A stretch of 64,000 bases of DNA from Priestia abyssalis (GTDB lineage Bacteria > Bacillota > Bacilli > Bacillales > Bacillaceae_H). Made by a program: the position numbers and the translations under genes. Shown here piece after piece: positions 53,403 to 63,083 of this stretch (positions are counted from its first letter, which is position 1; each line of letters begins with the position of its first letter). The stretch covers positions 3,736,624 through 3,800,623 of the forward strand of contig NZ_KV917369.1 of the NCBI RefSeq assembly GCF_002019595.1, in the 5' to 3' direction. A model generated the notes under the pieces. That model was given only the letters and a program-made list of their open reading frames with translations, was not told the origin of the DNA and did not search any database.

Positions 53403-54998
53403 TTATACCGCTTGCACTTCACCATCGATAATGGTCATTTCAATTTTTGTATGCAATAGTTCATCCGGGTCTTCCATTGAAAAAAGATCGTTCGAATACA
53501 CCGTCATATCCGCCAGCTTGCCTCTTGATAGCGTCCCTTTTTTATGTTCTTCGTTTGTGGCATAGGCACCGCCGACCGTAAACAATTTAAGGGCCTCAAG
53601 CATCGATAATTTTTCTTTTTCGTTCCAGCCTTCATGAGACTGCCGTGGAGCCCTCCGAGTGACAGCGGCATGGATACCAAGTAATGGGTCAACCGGCTCT
53701 ACCGGTGCATCCGAGCCGCCGGCACATAACACACCGGAAGAAAGCAACGTCTTCCATGCATATAAATGCTGTTCCCTTGTCTCCCCAAGTCTTTCTTTAA
53801 CCCATGGATAATCACCAACGATAAACCTTGGCTGAATGTCAGCAATCCGGCTCGGATCGGCTAACCGTCGCACCAGTTCTTCACGGACGAGCGAAACATG
53901 GATTAATCGGTCACGATAGTTTGCTTTCGGAAGTTGATCGAGTATGTCGAGGACATTTTCTAACGCTTGATCACCGATAGTATGTACAGCAATTGGCATC
54001 AAATGGTCTCTCGCCTCTTTCATCATCTGAAAAAGAGCAGCTTGATCATGCATCGCCTCTCCAAACTGCCCCGGCGCATCATGGTAGGACTCTGACAGCA
54101 ACGCAGTTCTTCTGCCGAAGGCTCCATCGGCGAAAATTTTGATTGCCCCGATTTGCAATTTTTCATTTCCGTATCCTGCATACATCCCTCTTTCCTTCAA
54201 TTGTTCGAGATACGGATAATCAATTAACAGATTGCATCGCAGCCCCTTTTGTTCATGATTGATTAGTTCATCATACATTTTGTACGTTTGATCAAGACCG
54301 CCTAAATAGCTGGGATCATTCGTATGGATACTTGTTAATCCCCGTTTCACGGCAAACTTCATGGCCTGTTCCAGTCCATGTTTCAGTTCATCATACGTTT
54401 TCTCCGGTATATGCTTCGTAATGAGTCGGGAAGCCGATTCAAGAAGCAATCCCGTCGGTTTTTTCGTATTCAGATCAAGAACGACCGTCCCTCCCATCGG
54501 AACTTCGATGGAAGAATGATAGTTGCACCATTCGAGAGCCTTGCTGTTTACTAAAAAGGCGTGGTGACAAATTCTTTTTAGAAACACCGGGCAATGAGGT
54601 GCAACATGGTCTAACTCATCAATCGTCGGAATCGTACCGTCATCAAAGAGATTTTCGTCCCAGCCCATCCCGACGAGCCACTTTCCGGGGGATAGCGTAT
54701 TCGCTTTTTGTCTAATCTTATCAAGCATTTCTTTTTTTGATTTTACACCCGTCAAATCGAGGTCTAAAAAATGGAAAGCAACACCTGAAAGATGAAGATG
54801 ACTGTCAATCAGGCCAGGAGTCACCATTTTCCCTTGCAAATCAATGATCTTCGTCCCTGCTCTGCTCCATTGCAGCATCATGTCATCATGCAATCCAATA
54901 TCGATAATTCTTCCGTTCTCGACTACTACCGTTTCAACCAATGGATCGTTTGCATCCAGCGTATGAATCCTTCCGTTCGTGTAAATTGTCTTTGTCAT
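53403..54998 (-). CDS. YtcJ-like metal-dependent amidohydrolase, copy 1
   Basis: 531-residue Amidohydro_3 protein. GLIDSHLHLSGV supplies the first metal histidines, PIAVHTIGDQA a further His, and CAGGSDAPVEPVDPLLGIHAAVTRR the conserved Asp. Cytoplasmic, substrate of the YtcJ family unknown (N-acyl or amide bonds). It is about 40% alike by eye to the gene at 58097, and a third decayed copy lies at 52015. It follows the YfcC carrier gene with repeat R4 between. Confidence 0.88.
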   Translation of the reverse strand: MTKTIYTNGRIHTLDANDPLVETVVVENGRIIDIGLHDDMMLQWSRAGTKIIDLQGKMVTPGLIDSHLHLSGVAFHFLDLDLTGVKSKKEMLDKIRQKANTLSPGKWLVGMGWDENLFDDGTIPTIDELDHVAPHCPVFLKRICHHAFLVNSKALEWCNYHSSIEVPMGGTVVLDLNTKKPTGLLLESASRLITKHIPEKTYDELKHGLEQAMKFAVKRGLTSIHTNDPSYLGGLDQTYKMYDELINHEQKGLRCNLLIDYPYLEQLKERGMYAGYGNEKLQIGAIKIFADGAFGRRTALLSESYHDAPGQFGEAMHDQAALFQMMKEARDHLMPIAVHTIGDQALENVLDILDQLPKANYRDRLIHVSLVREELVRRLADPSRIADIQPRFIVGDYPWVKERLGETREQHLYAWKTLLSSGVLCAGGSDAPVEPVDPLLGIHAAVTRRAPRQSHEGWNEKEKLSMLEALKLFTVGGAYATNEEHKKGTLSRGKLADMTVYSNDLFSMEDPDELLHTKIEMTIIDGEVQAV

Positions 54999-55030
54999 GA
55001 AAGCCCCTCCTATTTACGATAACCCTGTTC

Positions 55031-55112
55031 CTTTTAATAACTTGACACACCTTCATTCGATTGAGGGACATTCACAATCGTTCATGCCGGATTTTCTAAA
55101 TCGAGCTGTATA
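55031..55112. repeat. Dispersed repeat, copy R4 (short form)
   Basis: About 82 bp, from CTTTTAATAACTTGACACAC to ATTTTCTAAATCGAGCTGTA. The most diverged copy, without the internal hairpin region. Confidence 0.7.
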
Positions 55113-55114
55113 GC

Positions 55115-56566
55115 TTATTGCAGCCCGGCTCCCCAATTCATAAATTGGGCAATGACTATAAAGATAGCACAAAGTATTAACCAGGTAGTGAATAGCGGGA
55201 TGAAAAAACGAAGCCATTTGCCATAAGGGATATGGGCAATGGATAAAAATGCCAAAATCGCTCCTGTCGGATAGATCATATTGGTAAATCCATCGCCAAA
55301 TTGGAAGGCTAAAACAGCTGTTTGGCGAGTAACTCCAAGTATATCCGCCAATCCGCTCATAACCGGCATTGTAATCATCGCCTGTCCGCTTCCCGAACCG
55401 ACTAAGAAATTAAATAATCCTTGAAAGATCAACATCACGACAGCCGTCAATTGACTGGGCATTGCTCCTACCACTTCGGTAATCCCATAAACAATTGTAT
55501 CCAAAATTTGGCCGCTTTCAAGAATAATCGAAATGGACCTTGCAATTCCGATTAAAAGTGCACCAAGCAGCATTGATTTAAATCCTTCATGAAACACTTC
55601 GGCCACTTTACTTGGAGTCATCCCGCAAATCAAGCCAACCGCAATTCCTAAAAACGCATACCATCCGCCTAGTTCAATAAAATACCATTTCCATACCAAT
55701 AAGCCATATAACATCACAACAAAGCCAAGCCCTAAAACGACAAATGCCCATTTTTGACGCACCGTTGCTTTTACAAACTTATTGTCTGCTTCATTACTCA
55801 AAAATTGCTGATCGATTCCATCTCCGTACACATAACTGTATTCAGGGTTTTGTTGTACTTTTCTTGCATACCGCCACACGAACAAAATTCCAATTGAAGT
55901 AAGGACCACAAAAATAATAGCTCTATACAGAGCACCCGAATATAAAGGCAATTCGGTAATCTGCTGGGCAAGTCCGACAGTAGCCGGCGCTGTGATGGCA
56001 GTAGAGAATCCTGCCGTACTGCTAATAAGAACGAGCGCTACCCCCGTAAAACGATCGAAGCCCATTCTTACTGTCAAAGGGACAATAATCGGGATATAAA
56101 TTAAAGCCATTTCCAACGCGCCGGTAATATTGGTAAAGATGGCGATTGGGATCATCAATATTGGAATAAGCAAAATCGTTTTTGACTTTAACGGCACAGT
56201 AATTTTTCGCATGCCGATTGGAAGCAAGCCAGTCTGCTCCAATACAGCGACAAGTCCCCCCATCATAAGTCCCCCAAAAATGATAGGTCCAGCTTGGACA
56301 AGTCCATTAGGTATCGCAGCGAAAAAATCAAAAAAGCTTATCTTAACATCTGTCGTAAATTCAAATGTACCTGGAACCACAATTTGGGCACCGCTTGGTG
56401 TTGCCTCTCTTTGATAAGATCCGCTTGGCACGATATAGGTTAAAATAACCCCCAGTATCATCATGATGAATAAAACAACATACACATGAGGCATTTTCCA
56501 TTGCCTCTTTTTCTTAACACTATACTCCGGAGCCTGAGCCGCAGCCGAATTCACTTTCATCCCCAT
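55115..56566 (-). CDS. YfcC-family carrier (DcuC/ArgF-like anion or amino-acid transporter)
   Basis: About 483 residues when started at 56566 after GGTGAAGGGA, with 12-13 membrane helices. PHVYVVLFIMMILGVILTYIVPSGSYQR at the N-terminus and GSGSGQAMITMPVMSGLADILGVTRQ and FGDGFTNMIYPTG near the C-terminus are typical of the YfcC family. It probably imports the peptide-like or N-acyl substrate hydrolysed by its neighbours. Transcribed after the M20 gene. Confidence 0.88.
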   Translation of the reverse strand: MGMKVNSAAAQAPEYSVKKKRQWKMPHVYVVLFIMMILGVILTYIVPSGSYQREATPSGAQIVVPGTFEFTTDVKISFFDFFAAIPNGLVQAGPIIFGGLMMGGLVAVLEQTGLLPIGMRKITVPLKSKTILLIPILMIPIAIFTNITGALEMALIYIPIIVPLTVRMGFDRFTGVALVLISSTAGFSTAITAPATVGLAQQITELPLYSGALYRAIIFVVLTSIGILFVWRYARKVQQNPEYSYVYGDGIDQQFLSNEADNKFVKATVRQKWAFVVLGLGFVVMLYGLLVWKWYFIELGGWYAFLGIAVGLICGMTPSKVAEVFHEGFKSMLLGALLIGIARSISIILESGQILDTIVYGITEVVGAMPSQLTAVVMLIFQGLFNFLVGSGSGQAMITMPVMSGLADILGVTRQTAVLAFQFGDGFTNMIYPTGAILAFLSIAHIPYGKWLRFFIPLFTTWLILCAIFIVIAQFMNWGAGLQ

Positions 56567-56690
56567 ATTCCCTTCACCCTTTTCTTCATTTAATATAAAA
56601 AGCATGTTTATTTTAAATAATCAGAATTTTAATCAGATATTTATTTAAGGGAAATCTCTGCCTCTGTTTTCATTCTGTCCAATAGAGCTC

Positions 56691-57866
56691 TTATACCAGG
56701 AATTTAAATGCCGCATTTACAAAAATATTCACTCCATATTCCATCGCATCCTCATCAATGTCAAAGCGGGGATGATGGTGCGGATAGATAATCCCCTTCT
56801 CTTCGTTCCTGGCCCCGATAATAAAATAAGTACTTGGAGCCTTTTGTTGAAATGCTGAGAAATCCTCGGCCCCCATTTTTGGCTTCTCGTAGACTAACGT
56901 TTCATCTCCATACACTTCGCGGACCGTTTCTTCAATCACTTTCGTCACTTCATCATCGTTAATGACTGGACGGTATCCAGTTAAATAGTTAAACTCATAT
57001 GATGCGCCATGCGCTTCCGTAATTCCTTTCACGATTCTTTCCATAAGGATTGGCACGGATTCACGGAATTTTAAGTCAAAATGGCGAACTGTCCCATTTA
57101 TTTCGACAGAGTCGGCAATGACATTCGCTGCTTCTCCTGCCACAAACTTTCCGATCGAAACAACTAAGTTATCAAGAGGATCTGTATTGCGGGCAACAAT
57201 ATGCTGAAGGTTCGTGACGACCTGGGCGCCAATTGCGATGCTGTCAATCGTTTGATGAGGCGCGGAACCGTGACCGCCTTTTCCTTTAATCGTGATAAAG
57301 AAGCCATCAGGCGCTGCCATCATTGGGCCATAAGTAACTCCAACTTTCCCGATTTCAAGATCTGACATCAGATGGGCTCCGATAACATAGTCAACCCCTT
57401 CCATAACACCGGCATCCACCATTTCTTGTGCTCCCCCTGGAAAATACTCTTCTGCGTGCTGAAAAAAGAAACGTACTTCCCCTTTAATTTGCTCCTTCAT
57501 GCCAGAAAGAACTTTTGCCGTTCCGAGCAGAACAGCCGTATGACCGTCATGTCCGCATGCATGCATAACGCCTGGAGTTTTCGATACGAACTCGAACGTA
57601 TTCTCTTCCTGAATAGGCAGCGCATCCATATCCGCGCGGATTCCCAACGTTTTACCCGGCTGTGCCCCGACAAGGCGAGCCATTACACTATATTTTGTAG
57701 GACGTGTGACTTCGAGATTTCCAAATGATAAAAGTGTATCGTAGACAAACTGTGAGGTCTTTTCTTCATGGAAAGATAATTCAGGGTTTTGATGGAGATG
57801 ACGTCTCCACTCAATCACTTCTTTCTTAATGCTCTCAATTGCAGAATTGAACGTTATGGTAGACAT
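56691..57866 (-). CDS. M20-family amidohydrolase (N-acyl amino acid hydrolase type)
   Basis: 391 residues. Metal and catalytic motifs: GIRADMDALPIQEE, HACGHDGHTAVLLG, HAEEYFPGGAQEM (catalytic Glu), HGSAPH (lid His), MGAEDFSAF and the final HHHPRFDIDEDAM. Cytoplasmic YxeP/HipO/AbgB-like enzyme splitting N-acyl amino acids or aminoacyl amides. It shares the operon with the YfcC carrier. Confidence 0.93.
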   Translation of the reverse strand: MSTITFNSAIESIKKEVIEWRRHLHQNPELSFHEEKTSQFVYDTLLSFGNLEVTRPTKYSVMARLVGAQPGKTLGIRADMDALPIQEENTFEFVSKTPGVMHACGHDGHTAVLLGTAKVLSGMKEQIKGEVRFFFQHAEEYFPGGAQEMVDAGVMEGVDYVIGAHLMSDLEIGKVGVTYGPMMAAPDGFFITIKGKGGHGSAPHQTIDSIAIGAQVVTNLQHIVARNTDPLDNLVVSIGKFVAGEAANVIADSVEINGTVRHFDLKFRESVPILMERIVKGITEAHGASYEFNYLTGYRPVINDDEVTKVIEETVREVYGDETLVYEKPKMGAEDFSAFQQKAPSTYFIIGARNEEKGIIYPHHHPRFDIDEDAMEYGVNIFVNAAFKFLV

Positions 57867-57919
57867 AATTCATACCTCCTAAAATATGAATACTTAGCTT
57901 TTGAAAATAAAGGAAACTT

Positions 57920-57956
57920 CCATCGGTCGGGGTTTTTCTTCATCCCCCACCGATGG
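57920..57956 (-). terminator. Hairpin between amidohydrolase copy 2 and the M20 gene
   Basis: CCATCGGTCGGGG (57920-57932) pairs with CCCCCACCGATGG (57944-57956), one mismatch. It may partly terminate transcripts from the brnQ promoter. No T run follows on the minus strand. Confidence 0.5.
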
Positions 57957-58096
57957 TTAGTTAGACCCGTACGATGCGGATCACGCAGACGTTGCCGCAG
58001 CATAGATTAATAGTTTCAGTGAAATCAGTAGTCTTCTGTCATTTATCAAAATAAACGGCACATTTTATATGGTTAAAGGTGTACCTCCTTCTTCTT

Positions 58097-59713
58097 TTAA
58101 TTTTTTATTAACACGTCCCTTTGATAGACCAGTTCGCCTCCCATATAGGTTTCTTCTACATACACTTCATCAATATTCTCGGGGCTTATCTCAAGAATGT
58201 CTTGATTTAATACAATAAAGTCGGCATGGTACTCTGGTGCAAGTTGGCCAACAAGAGGAATTCGTGTGATTTCCTGCGCCGCCCGAGTATAAAGGGTAAT
58301 GACAGTAGGCACATCTACCCGCTGTTCTTGGCCTGTATCGGTTCCATCATACGCCCTGCGTGTAACAGCCGCCTTTATACTAACGAACGGGTCAACTGGA
58401 TCGGCCCATGCTGTTGCAGGGGCATCAGAAGAAAACGCCACCTTGATTCCTGCATCAAGCATTGATTTAACCGGATACGTTGTCTTTGTTCGATTGACAC
58501 CTAAGTTGTTAAGGTAACTCTCGATTTCCGCGTATAAAAAGATCGGCTGCGGCACGAAGGCAATTCCTGTTTCAGCAGCACGCTTGAGTGCTTGTGTTGT
58601 CGGCATCGCAGCATGCTCGATTCGGATGGATGGTCCATCAGAGAGCCAGCCCTTTCTTCCGTAAAACGTATTGACGATTAAATCAATCGCTTGTTCACCC
58701 ATAGCATGCACAACTAATTGAACGCCGCTTTGCTCCGCTGCTTCAGCTGCCGCTAGCAGCTCTTCCTTCGAGGTTGTGGCGATGCCGCAGTTTTCATCAT
58801 CCCCTAAAAATGGCGGGCTCACCCATGCCGTTCTTCCTGACACGCTGCCATCGGAGAAAAGCTTAATACCCCCGATATGAATCGGATTTTCCCGATTTGT
58901 TGTATGCTCATCTAATCGATTTTGCTTTTGCAAGTCTTCCCACATATAATACAAAACAGTGCGCTGCTTCAGTCCTTTTCCTCGCGCCTCATTATACATA
59001 TCTAAATAGTCAATTGGTTTACTTAATGCCATAAGATCTGTAATCGCCGTAATGCCATGGGCAAACAGATTCGGGCTTAGTTCAGCAAGAACGGCAGAAT
59101 TTTCTTCAAGCGTTGGACTCGGCATCACATCTAACACTAAATGTCTCGCACTTTCACGCAAAATACCCGTTGGTTCGCCATTTTCATCCTTGTCTATCTG
59201 ACCTCCTTTTGGATTCGGTGTATCTTTCGTTATACCGGCCATTTCCAATGCCTTGCTGTTCACAGACACAATATGACCGCATGTGCGCGTAACAACGATT
59301 GGAGCGTTTGCAGAAGCCTGATCTAAATCCCATCTTGTAGGTGCTCTTCCTTCCGTTAATTTTCCTTCATCATATCCCCAGCCTTCTATCCACTCATTAG
59401 AAGTTTGGGACTCATATTGCTTTTGAAGTTCTATTATCATTTCTTCAATGGACTGAACAAGCGGCGGTGTACAAGCGATTTGCTTCGCTGCCTTAGCCAA
59501 ATACAGCGGGTGCAAGTGAGCATCGATGATTCCTGGAAGCACCCGGCGGCCTTGAAGATCCACGCTTTCACCAGCCATGCCTTCGATGTGGGCTTGTTCC
59601 CCAACCCACTCTATCCGTCCATCACTTACCACCATGGCGCTAGCATACGGCTGTTTTGGATTGGATGTAAAAATTCGTCCATTAAAGAAAATTTTTCTTT
59701 CTGTTTTACTCAT
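58097..59713 (-). CDS. YtcJ-like metal-dependent amidohydrolase, copy 2
   Basis: 538 residues from ATG 59713, which follows GAAGGAGAG (the longer frame to 59746 contains that site). GIIDAHLHPLYLAKAA, LVVHAMGEQAIDL, RIEHAAMP and AFSSDAPATAWADPVDPFVSIKAAVTRR give the metal site of the Amidohydro_3 family. It is 10 nt downstream of brnQ and so under the sigma-54 promoter. Confidence 0.88.
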   Translation of the reverse strand: MSKTERKIFFNGRIFTSNPKQPYASAMVVSDGRIEWVGEQAHIEGMAGESVDLQGRRVLPGIIDAHLHPLYLAKAAKQIACTPPLVQSIEEMIIELQKQYESQTSNEWIEGWGYDEGKLTEGRAPTRWDLDQASANAPIVVTRTCGHIVSVNSKALEMAGITKDTPNPKGGQIDKDENGEPTGILRESARHLVLDVMPSPTLEENSAVLAELSPNLFAHGITAITDLMALSKPIDYLDMYNEARGKGLKQRTVLYYMWEDLQKQNRLDEHTTNRENPIHIGGIKLFSDGSVSGRTAWVSPPFLGDDENCGIATTSKEELLAAAEAAEQSGVQLVVHAMGEQAIDLIVNTFYGRKGWLSDGPSIRIEHAAMPTTQALKRAAETGIAFVPQPIFLYAEIESYLNNLGVNRTKTTYPVKSMLDAGIKVAFSSDAPATAWADPVDPFVSIKAAVTRRAYDGTDTGQEQRVDVPTVITLYTRAAQEITRIPLVGQLAPEYHADFIVLNQDILEISPENIDEVYVEETYMGGELVYQRDVLIKN

Positions 59714-59756
59714 CTCTCTCTCTCCTTCATCCTTTTTTTGATGCACTTTCTAACCA

Positions 59757-61085
59757 TCAATCATTTTCAATAGGATTTAATGTTGGGGCTTGATCTTGTT
59801 TCCCGGAAACGGTTTTATACATAAGTGCTCCTGCTATAAAACCGATGATGGCCGGCACCAGCCATGAAAACCCATTTGAACTGAATGGAAGCATCGAAAT
59901 CAGATTGTTTATAACAGGAATTTCCAAACCGATGGTTCCCAATGTTTCAAATAAACTGATAATAAATGTTAATAGGATGGCACCTCTGTAAGCTCCCGGG
60001 TTCGGAATAAATTTGCGGAATAACCCTATCAACACTAATACGATTGCTACCGGATATAGCGCTAAAAATATCGGTATCGTATAGTTGACAATTTTATCGA
60101 CCCCTAATGAACCCATGGCTGCTCCTGCTAAACAAATAATTAGTACCCAAGCGCGATAACTTAATTTTTCTTTTGTAAGGCCATTCAGAAAATCGGCGAT
60201 AACCGCGATGACCCCGATCGCAGAAGTTAAACAAGCTAATGCAATCACAACGGCTAATAAAACGGAACCAGAGCTGCCTAATAGACGTTCAATGATTTCA
60301 ATAACAAGTGCTGTGCTCTCAATATCCTTAGGAAACATCCCGCTGCCCGCTGCCCCAAGATACAGCAAACCGCCGTATACGATTAATAAGCCAAGACCTG
60401 CTATTAATGTTCCGGAGACGGCCACTTTTTTCATAGCCGCACCTTTATAGCCATGGCTTATGATCGCTGCTATAAAAATAGGAGCACAGAAGATCCCAGT
60501 GATCACGTCACCTGTCTGATAGGCGTTAATAAACGCATTTGAAAATGGAGTTGCAAGATCTGTTGCTACTGGTGTTCCAATCGGATCAAAAATTCCTTTT
60601 CCAACGATAAATAAAAGAATGACAACTAAAAACGGTGTAAGTATTTTTCCAATTTTATCAATGACGTTCGATTTATCCATTGCAAAATAAAAGCTTATCC
60701 CAAAAAAGATGACAATCGTAACGATTGAAGGGACTTGAGGGAATAGAGCACCAACACCCAGCTCATGCGTGGTTGCTGCCATTCTTGGAATCGTAACAAA
60801 CATCCCAACTCCAACCATAAGCAAAAGGTTAAAGACTTTATAAAACCAAGGGCTAATCGGTCTTGTCAGCTCTTCAAATTTCCCGCCTGCATTTAATATG
60901 GCGATAACCGCCAACAACGGCAGTACAATTCCTGTGATTGAAAATCCAATTAGTGCTGAAATCCAATTCGTCCCTGAAATATGTCCGATAGACGGAGGAA
61001 AAATTAAGTTACCAGCGCCAAAAAAGATGGCAAATAGAGCAAAACCCAACATAAGGCTGTCACGTAAACTTTTGTTCATACTCAT
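59757..61085 (-). CDS. brnQ: Branched-chain amino acid transporter (BrnQ type)
   Basis: 442 residues, 12 helices. FGAGNLIFPPSIGHISGTNW in the first helix region is the family signature, with IPRMAATTHELGV and SCLTSAIGVIAVIADFLNGL-like segments following. It imports leucine, isoleucine or valine with Na+ or H+. It is the first gene downstream of a sigma-54 promoter and of the enhancer-binding-protein gene, suggesting induced uptake of an amino-acid substrate. Confidence 0.92.
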   Translation of the reverse strand: MSMNKSLRDSLMLGFALFAIFFGAGNLIFPPSIGHISGTNWISALIGFSITGIVLPLLAVIAILNAGGKFEELTRPISPWFYKVFNLLLMVGVGMFVTIPRMAATTHELGVGALFPQVPSIVTIVIFFGISFYFAMDKSNVIDKIGKILTPFLVVILLFIVGKGIFDPIGTPVATDLATPFSNAFINAYQTGDVITGIFCAPIFIAAIISHGYKGAAMKKVAVSGTLIAGLGLLIVYGGLLYLGAAGSGMFPKDIESTALVIEIIERLLGSSGSVLLAVVIALACLTSAIGVIAVIADFLNGLTKEKLSYRAWVLIICLAGAAMGSLGVDKIVNYTIPIFLALYPVAIVLVLIGLFRKFIPNPGAYRGAILLTFIISLFETLGTIGLEIPVINNLISMLPFSSNGFSWLVPAIIGFIAGALMYKTVSGKQDQAPTLNPIEND

Positions 61086-61208
61086 TCTTCACACCTTTTC
61101 TCTAAAATTCTTCTTATGAAACCCCTTCCATTTTTCTCCAACATTTACTAACCATCATTTGCACACCACCTATATCAATTTAAAGAAGTAACTCTTTCCC
61201 TACTTTTA

Positions 61209-61224
61209 TGCAATTTATGTGCCA
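61209..61224 (-). promoter_or_regulatory. Sigma-54 promoter of the brnQ operon
   Basis: On the minus strand TGGCAC-ATAAA-TTGCA (61224-61209), an exact match to the -24/-12 consensus including the invariant GG and GC. Transcription would begin about 110 nt before brnQ. Confidence 0.88.
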
Positions 61225-61386
61225 ACTTTTTTAATCTTTCCCTCTATTTATGCTCCTATTACACGGCCTTATGTTCAATAAAGGCTTGAAATTCCACGCT
61301 TCTATGGCGTTTATTTTCTCTATTATTTATTTCATCATTATCTTTTTTACATGTAAAATAGGCTGAATCTGCCATCAAACATAATA

Positions 61387-61414
61387 AAAGAGGGGGAAAT
61401 TTTTCCCCCTCTTT
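61387..61414 (-). terminator. Terminator of the sigma-54 activator gene
   Basis: AAAGAGGGGGAAA (61387-61399) pairs perfectly with TTTCCCCCTCTTT (61402-61414). Confidence 0.85.
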
Positions 61415-61427
61415 CGTAAAAAAATTT

Positions 61428-62798
61428 TTACCTTAGTTTGTACTTGTCCATTTTATATTTTAATAACTGCTTTGAAATCCCCAGCTGCCTTGCCGTTTCC
61501 GCTATTTTTCCGTTCGTCGCTTTGAATTTACTGACGATAATGTCTTTTTCATATCCATCTACAGCCTCTTTTAAGGACGTTATGTTCATCTCCTTCAGCT
61601 GAGTGGTGGAAGTGCCGCTATATTTACGGATTCTTGCTGGAATATCATCCATGGTGATTTGACTCGTATCAGCATGGTTATAGGCGGTTTCAACTGCGTT
61701 CTTGAGCTCTCTTATATTTCCCGGCCAATCATACCTTTGAAAGCATGCAAGGACCTCCTCATGGACTCCTTCAATGGTTATATTCATATTGTTGTTATAA
61801 AAATTGATATAGTATTCAAGGAGTACCTCGATATCTTCCTTTCTCTCCGTTAAGCTTGGTAAATCCATCTGTACAACGCCCAATCGATAAAACAGATCCT
61901 CCCTTAACCTTTTCTCTGCAAGCAGGATGTCCGGGTCTTCATTGGTCGCTGAAATCACCCTTATATTTAAACTAATGTTTTTCTTCCCGCCTATTCTTCG
62001 AATCGTTTTTTCCTCAATGGCTTTCAGAAGTTTTACTTGCAGACTGATATCCAAAGAATTGATTTCATCTAAAAATAAGGTACCGCCGTCTGCTTGTTCG
62101 AATAGGCCCGGCATATCTTCCGAGCCTGTAAAACTTCCTTTCATCGTTCCAAACAACGTACTTTCCAACAAGCTTGCAGGAATCGCGCCACAATTCAATG
62201 AAATAAACGGTTTATCGTACCGATCACTCAAATTATGAATAGCCTGCGCGACAACTTCTTTTCCTGTGCCCGTTTTTCCAAAGATTAAGACGGTAGAGTT
62301 TGTCTTGGAAACCTTTTCGATTTTATGTTTAATCGCTTTCATTTTGGAATTCCCAGTGATGATATTGTCAATCGTATAGATCGTATTGTTCTTTCGATAA
62401 AGTTGATGGCCCGCGTACTTATCAAGTGATTGAATATTTTCTTTCGTGAAGTAATGTTTGGAAAATTCGATGGCCCCGATTACTTTGCCATTTTCTATAA
62501 TCGGGTATGAAGAATTTTTGGATACCATGACGTTCCCTGTTTTGGTGACCAGCTCCTGCTGTACATTGCATAAAGCCGTCCCGCTTTTTAAAACATTTAT
62601 CAATGTACTGTTTTCATCGGTCAAGTTTTTATAAAATTTGGTGATGTGCTTTCCCATAAACTCTTCAGGTCTTTGACCAAGTTCTTTCAAAACATTTAAG
62701 TCTGCCAAATCATAAAAGATAATGATTCCATTCTTATCCACTACCAAAATATTGTCATATTCGGATAAATGACCGAAATTTTCTGCATGTATATTCAA
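61428..62798 (-). CDS. Sigma-54-dependent enhancer-binding activator with PAS domain
   Basis: 456 residues. An N-terminal PAS-like sensor (residues 10-115, DNILVVDKNGIIIFYD; AIEFSKH). The AAA+ domain carries Walker A GKTGTGKE (174-181), the sigma-54 contact loop GSFTGS (221-226) and Walker B GGTLFLDEIN (238-246). The C-terminal Fis HTH reads KIAETARQLGISKQLLKYKMDKYKLR. RocR/BkdR-like build. It lies just upstream of the sigma-54 promoter at 61209 and is almost certainly its activator, sensing an amino-acid-type signal. Confidence 0.94.
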   Translation of the reverse strand: MNIHAENFGHLSEYDNILVVDKNGIIIFYDLADLNVLKELGQRPEEFMGKHITKFYKNLTDENSTLINVLKSGTALCNVQQELVTKTGNVMVSKNSSYPIIENGKVIGAIEFSKHYFTKENIQSLDKYAGHQLYRKNNTIYTIDNIITGNSKMKAIKHKIEKVSKTNSTVLIFGKTGTGKEVVAQAIHNLSDRYDKPFISLNCGAIPASLLESTLFGTMKGSFTGSEDMPGLFEQADGGTLFLDEINSLDISLQVKLLKAIEEKTIRRIGGKKNISLNIRVISATNEDPDILLAEKRLREDLFYRLGVVQMDLPSLTERKEDIEVLLEYYINFYNNNMNITIEGVHEEVLACFQRYDWPGNIRELKNAVETAYNHADTSQITMDDIPARIRKYSGTSTTQLKEMNITSLKEAVDGYEKDIIVSKFKATNGKIAETARQLGISKQLLKYKMDKYKLR

Positions 62799-62880
62799 TA
62801 TGTCACTCTCCTATCAAAAGGAAACTCCCAGATCATTCGACATGTTCATTTTACCATAGAAAGTCATCATCGATGATTCA

Positions 62881-62965
62881 GGCACCTTGAATCTACCCTC
62901 AACGGTTTAGAAAACCTGGCATGGCCGCTCTTTGGTCATACGAATTTTCTAAATCGATCTATATA
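62881..62965. repeat. Dispersed repeat, copy R5 (right half)
   Basis: About 85 bp with CACCTTGAATCTACCCTC, hairpin 2 (TTTAGAAAACCTGGCATGGCC with GGTCATACGAATTTTCTAAA, arms at 62906-62951) and the right end ATCGATCTATATA. The left end seen in R1-R3 is absent or unrecognisable. Confidence 0.7.
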
Positions 62966-63021
62966 AATTTTATTTTCTTTAGTTACAAAAAGTTTTTAAT
63001 ATTGACCTTTCGTTCGATAAA

Positions 63022-63040
63022 AATGATAATCATTATCATG
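63022..63040 (+). promoter_or_regulatory. Fur box
   Basis: AATGATAATCATTATCATG contains the perfect palindrome TGATAATCATTATCA (63024-63038), the Bacillus Fur consensus, about 45 nt before the siderophore-binding protein gene. Iron-repressed expression is expected. Confidence 0.92.
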
Positions 63041-63083
63041 AAAAAACCACATGGATTTAAAGCTAGAAAGGATGTAAGAAAAC

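Noticed and set aside
62881..62965. R5 as a terminator of the activator gene
   Set aside because: It lies upstream of that gene's start, and its ends match the dispersed repeat, so it is listed as a repeat copy.
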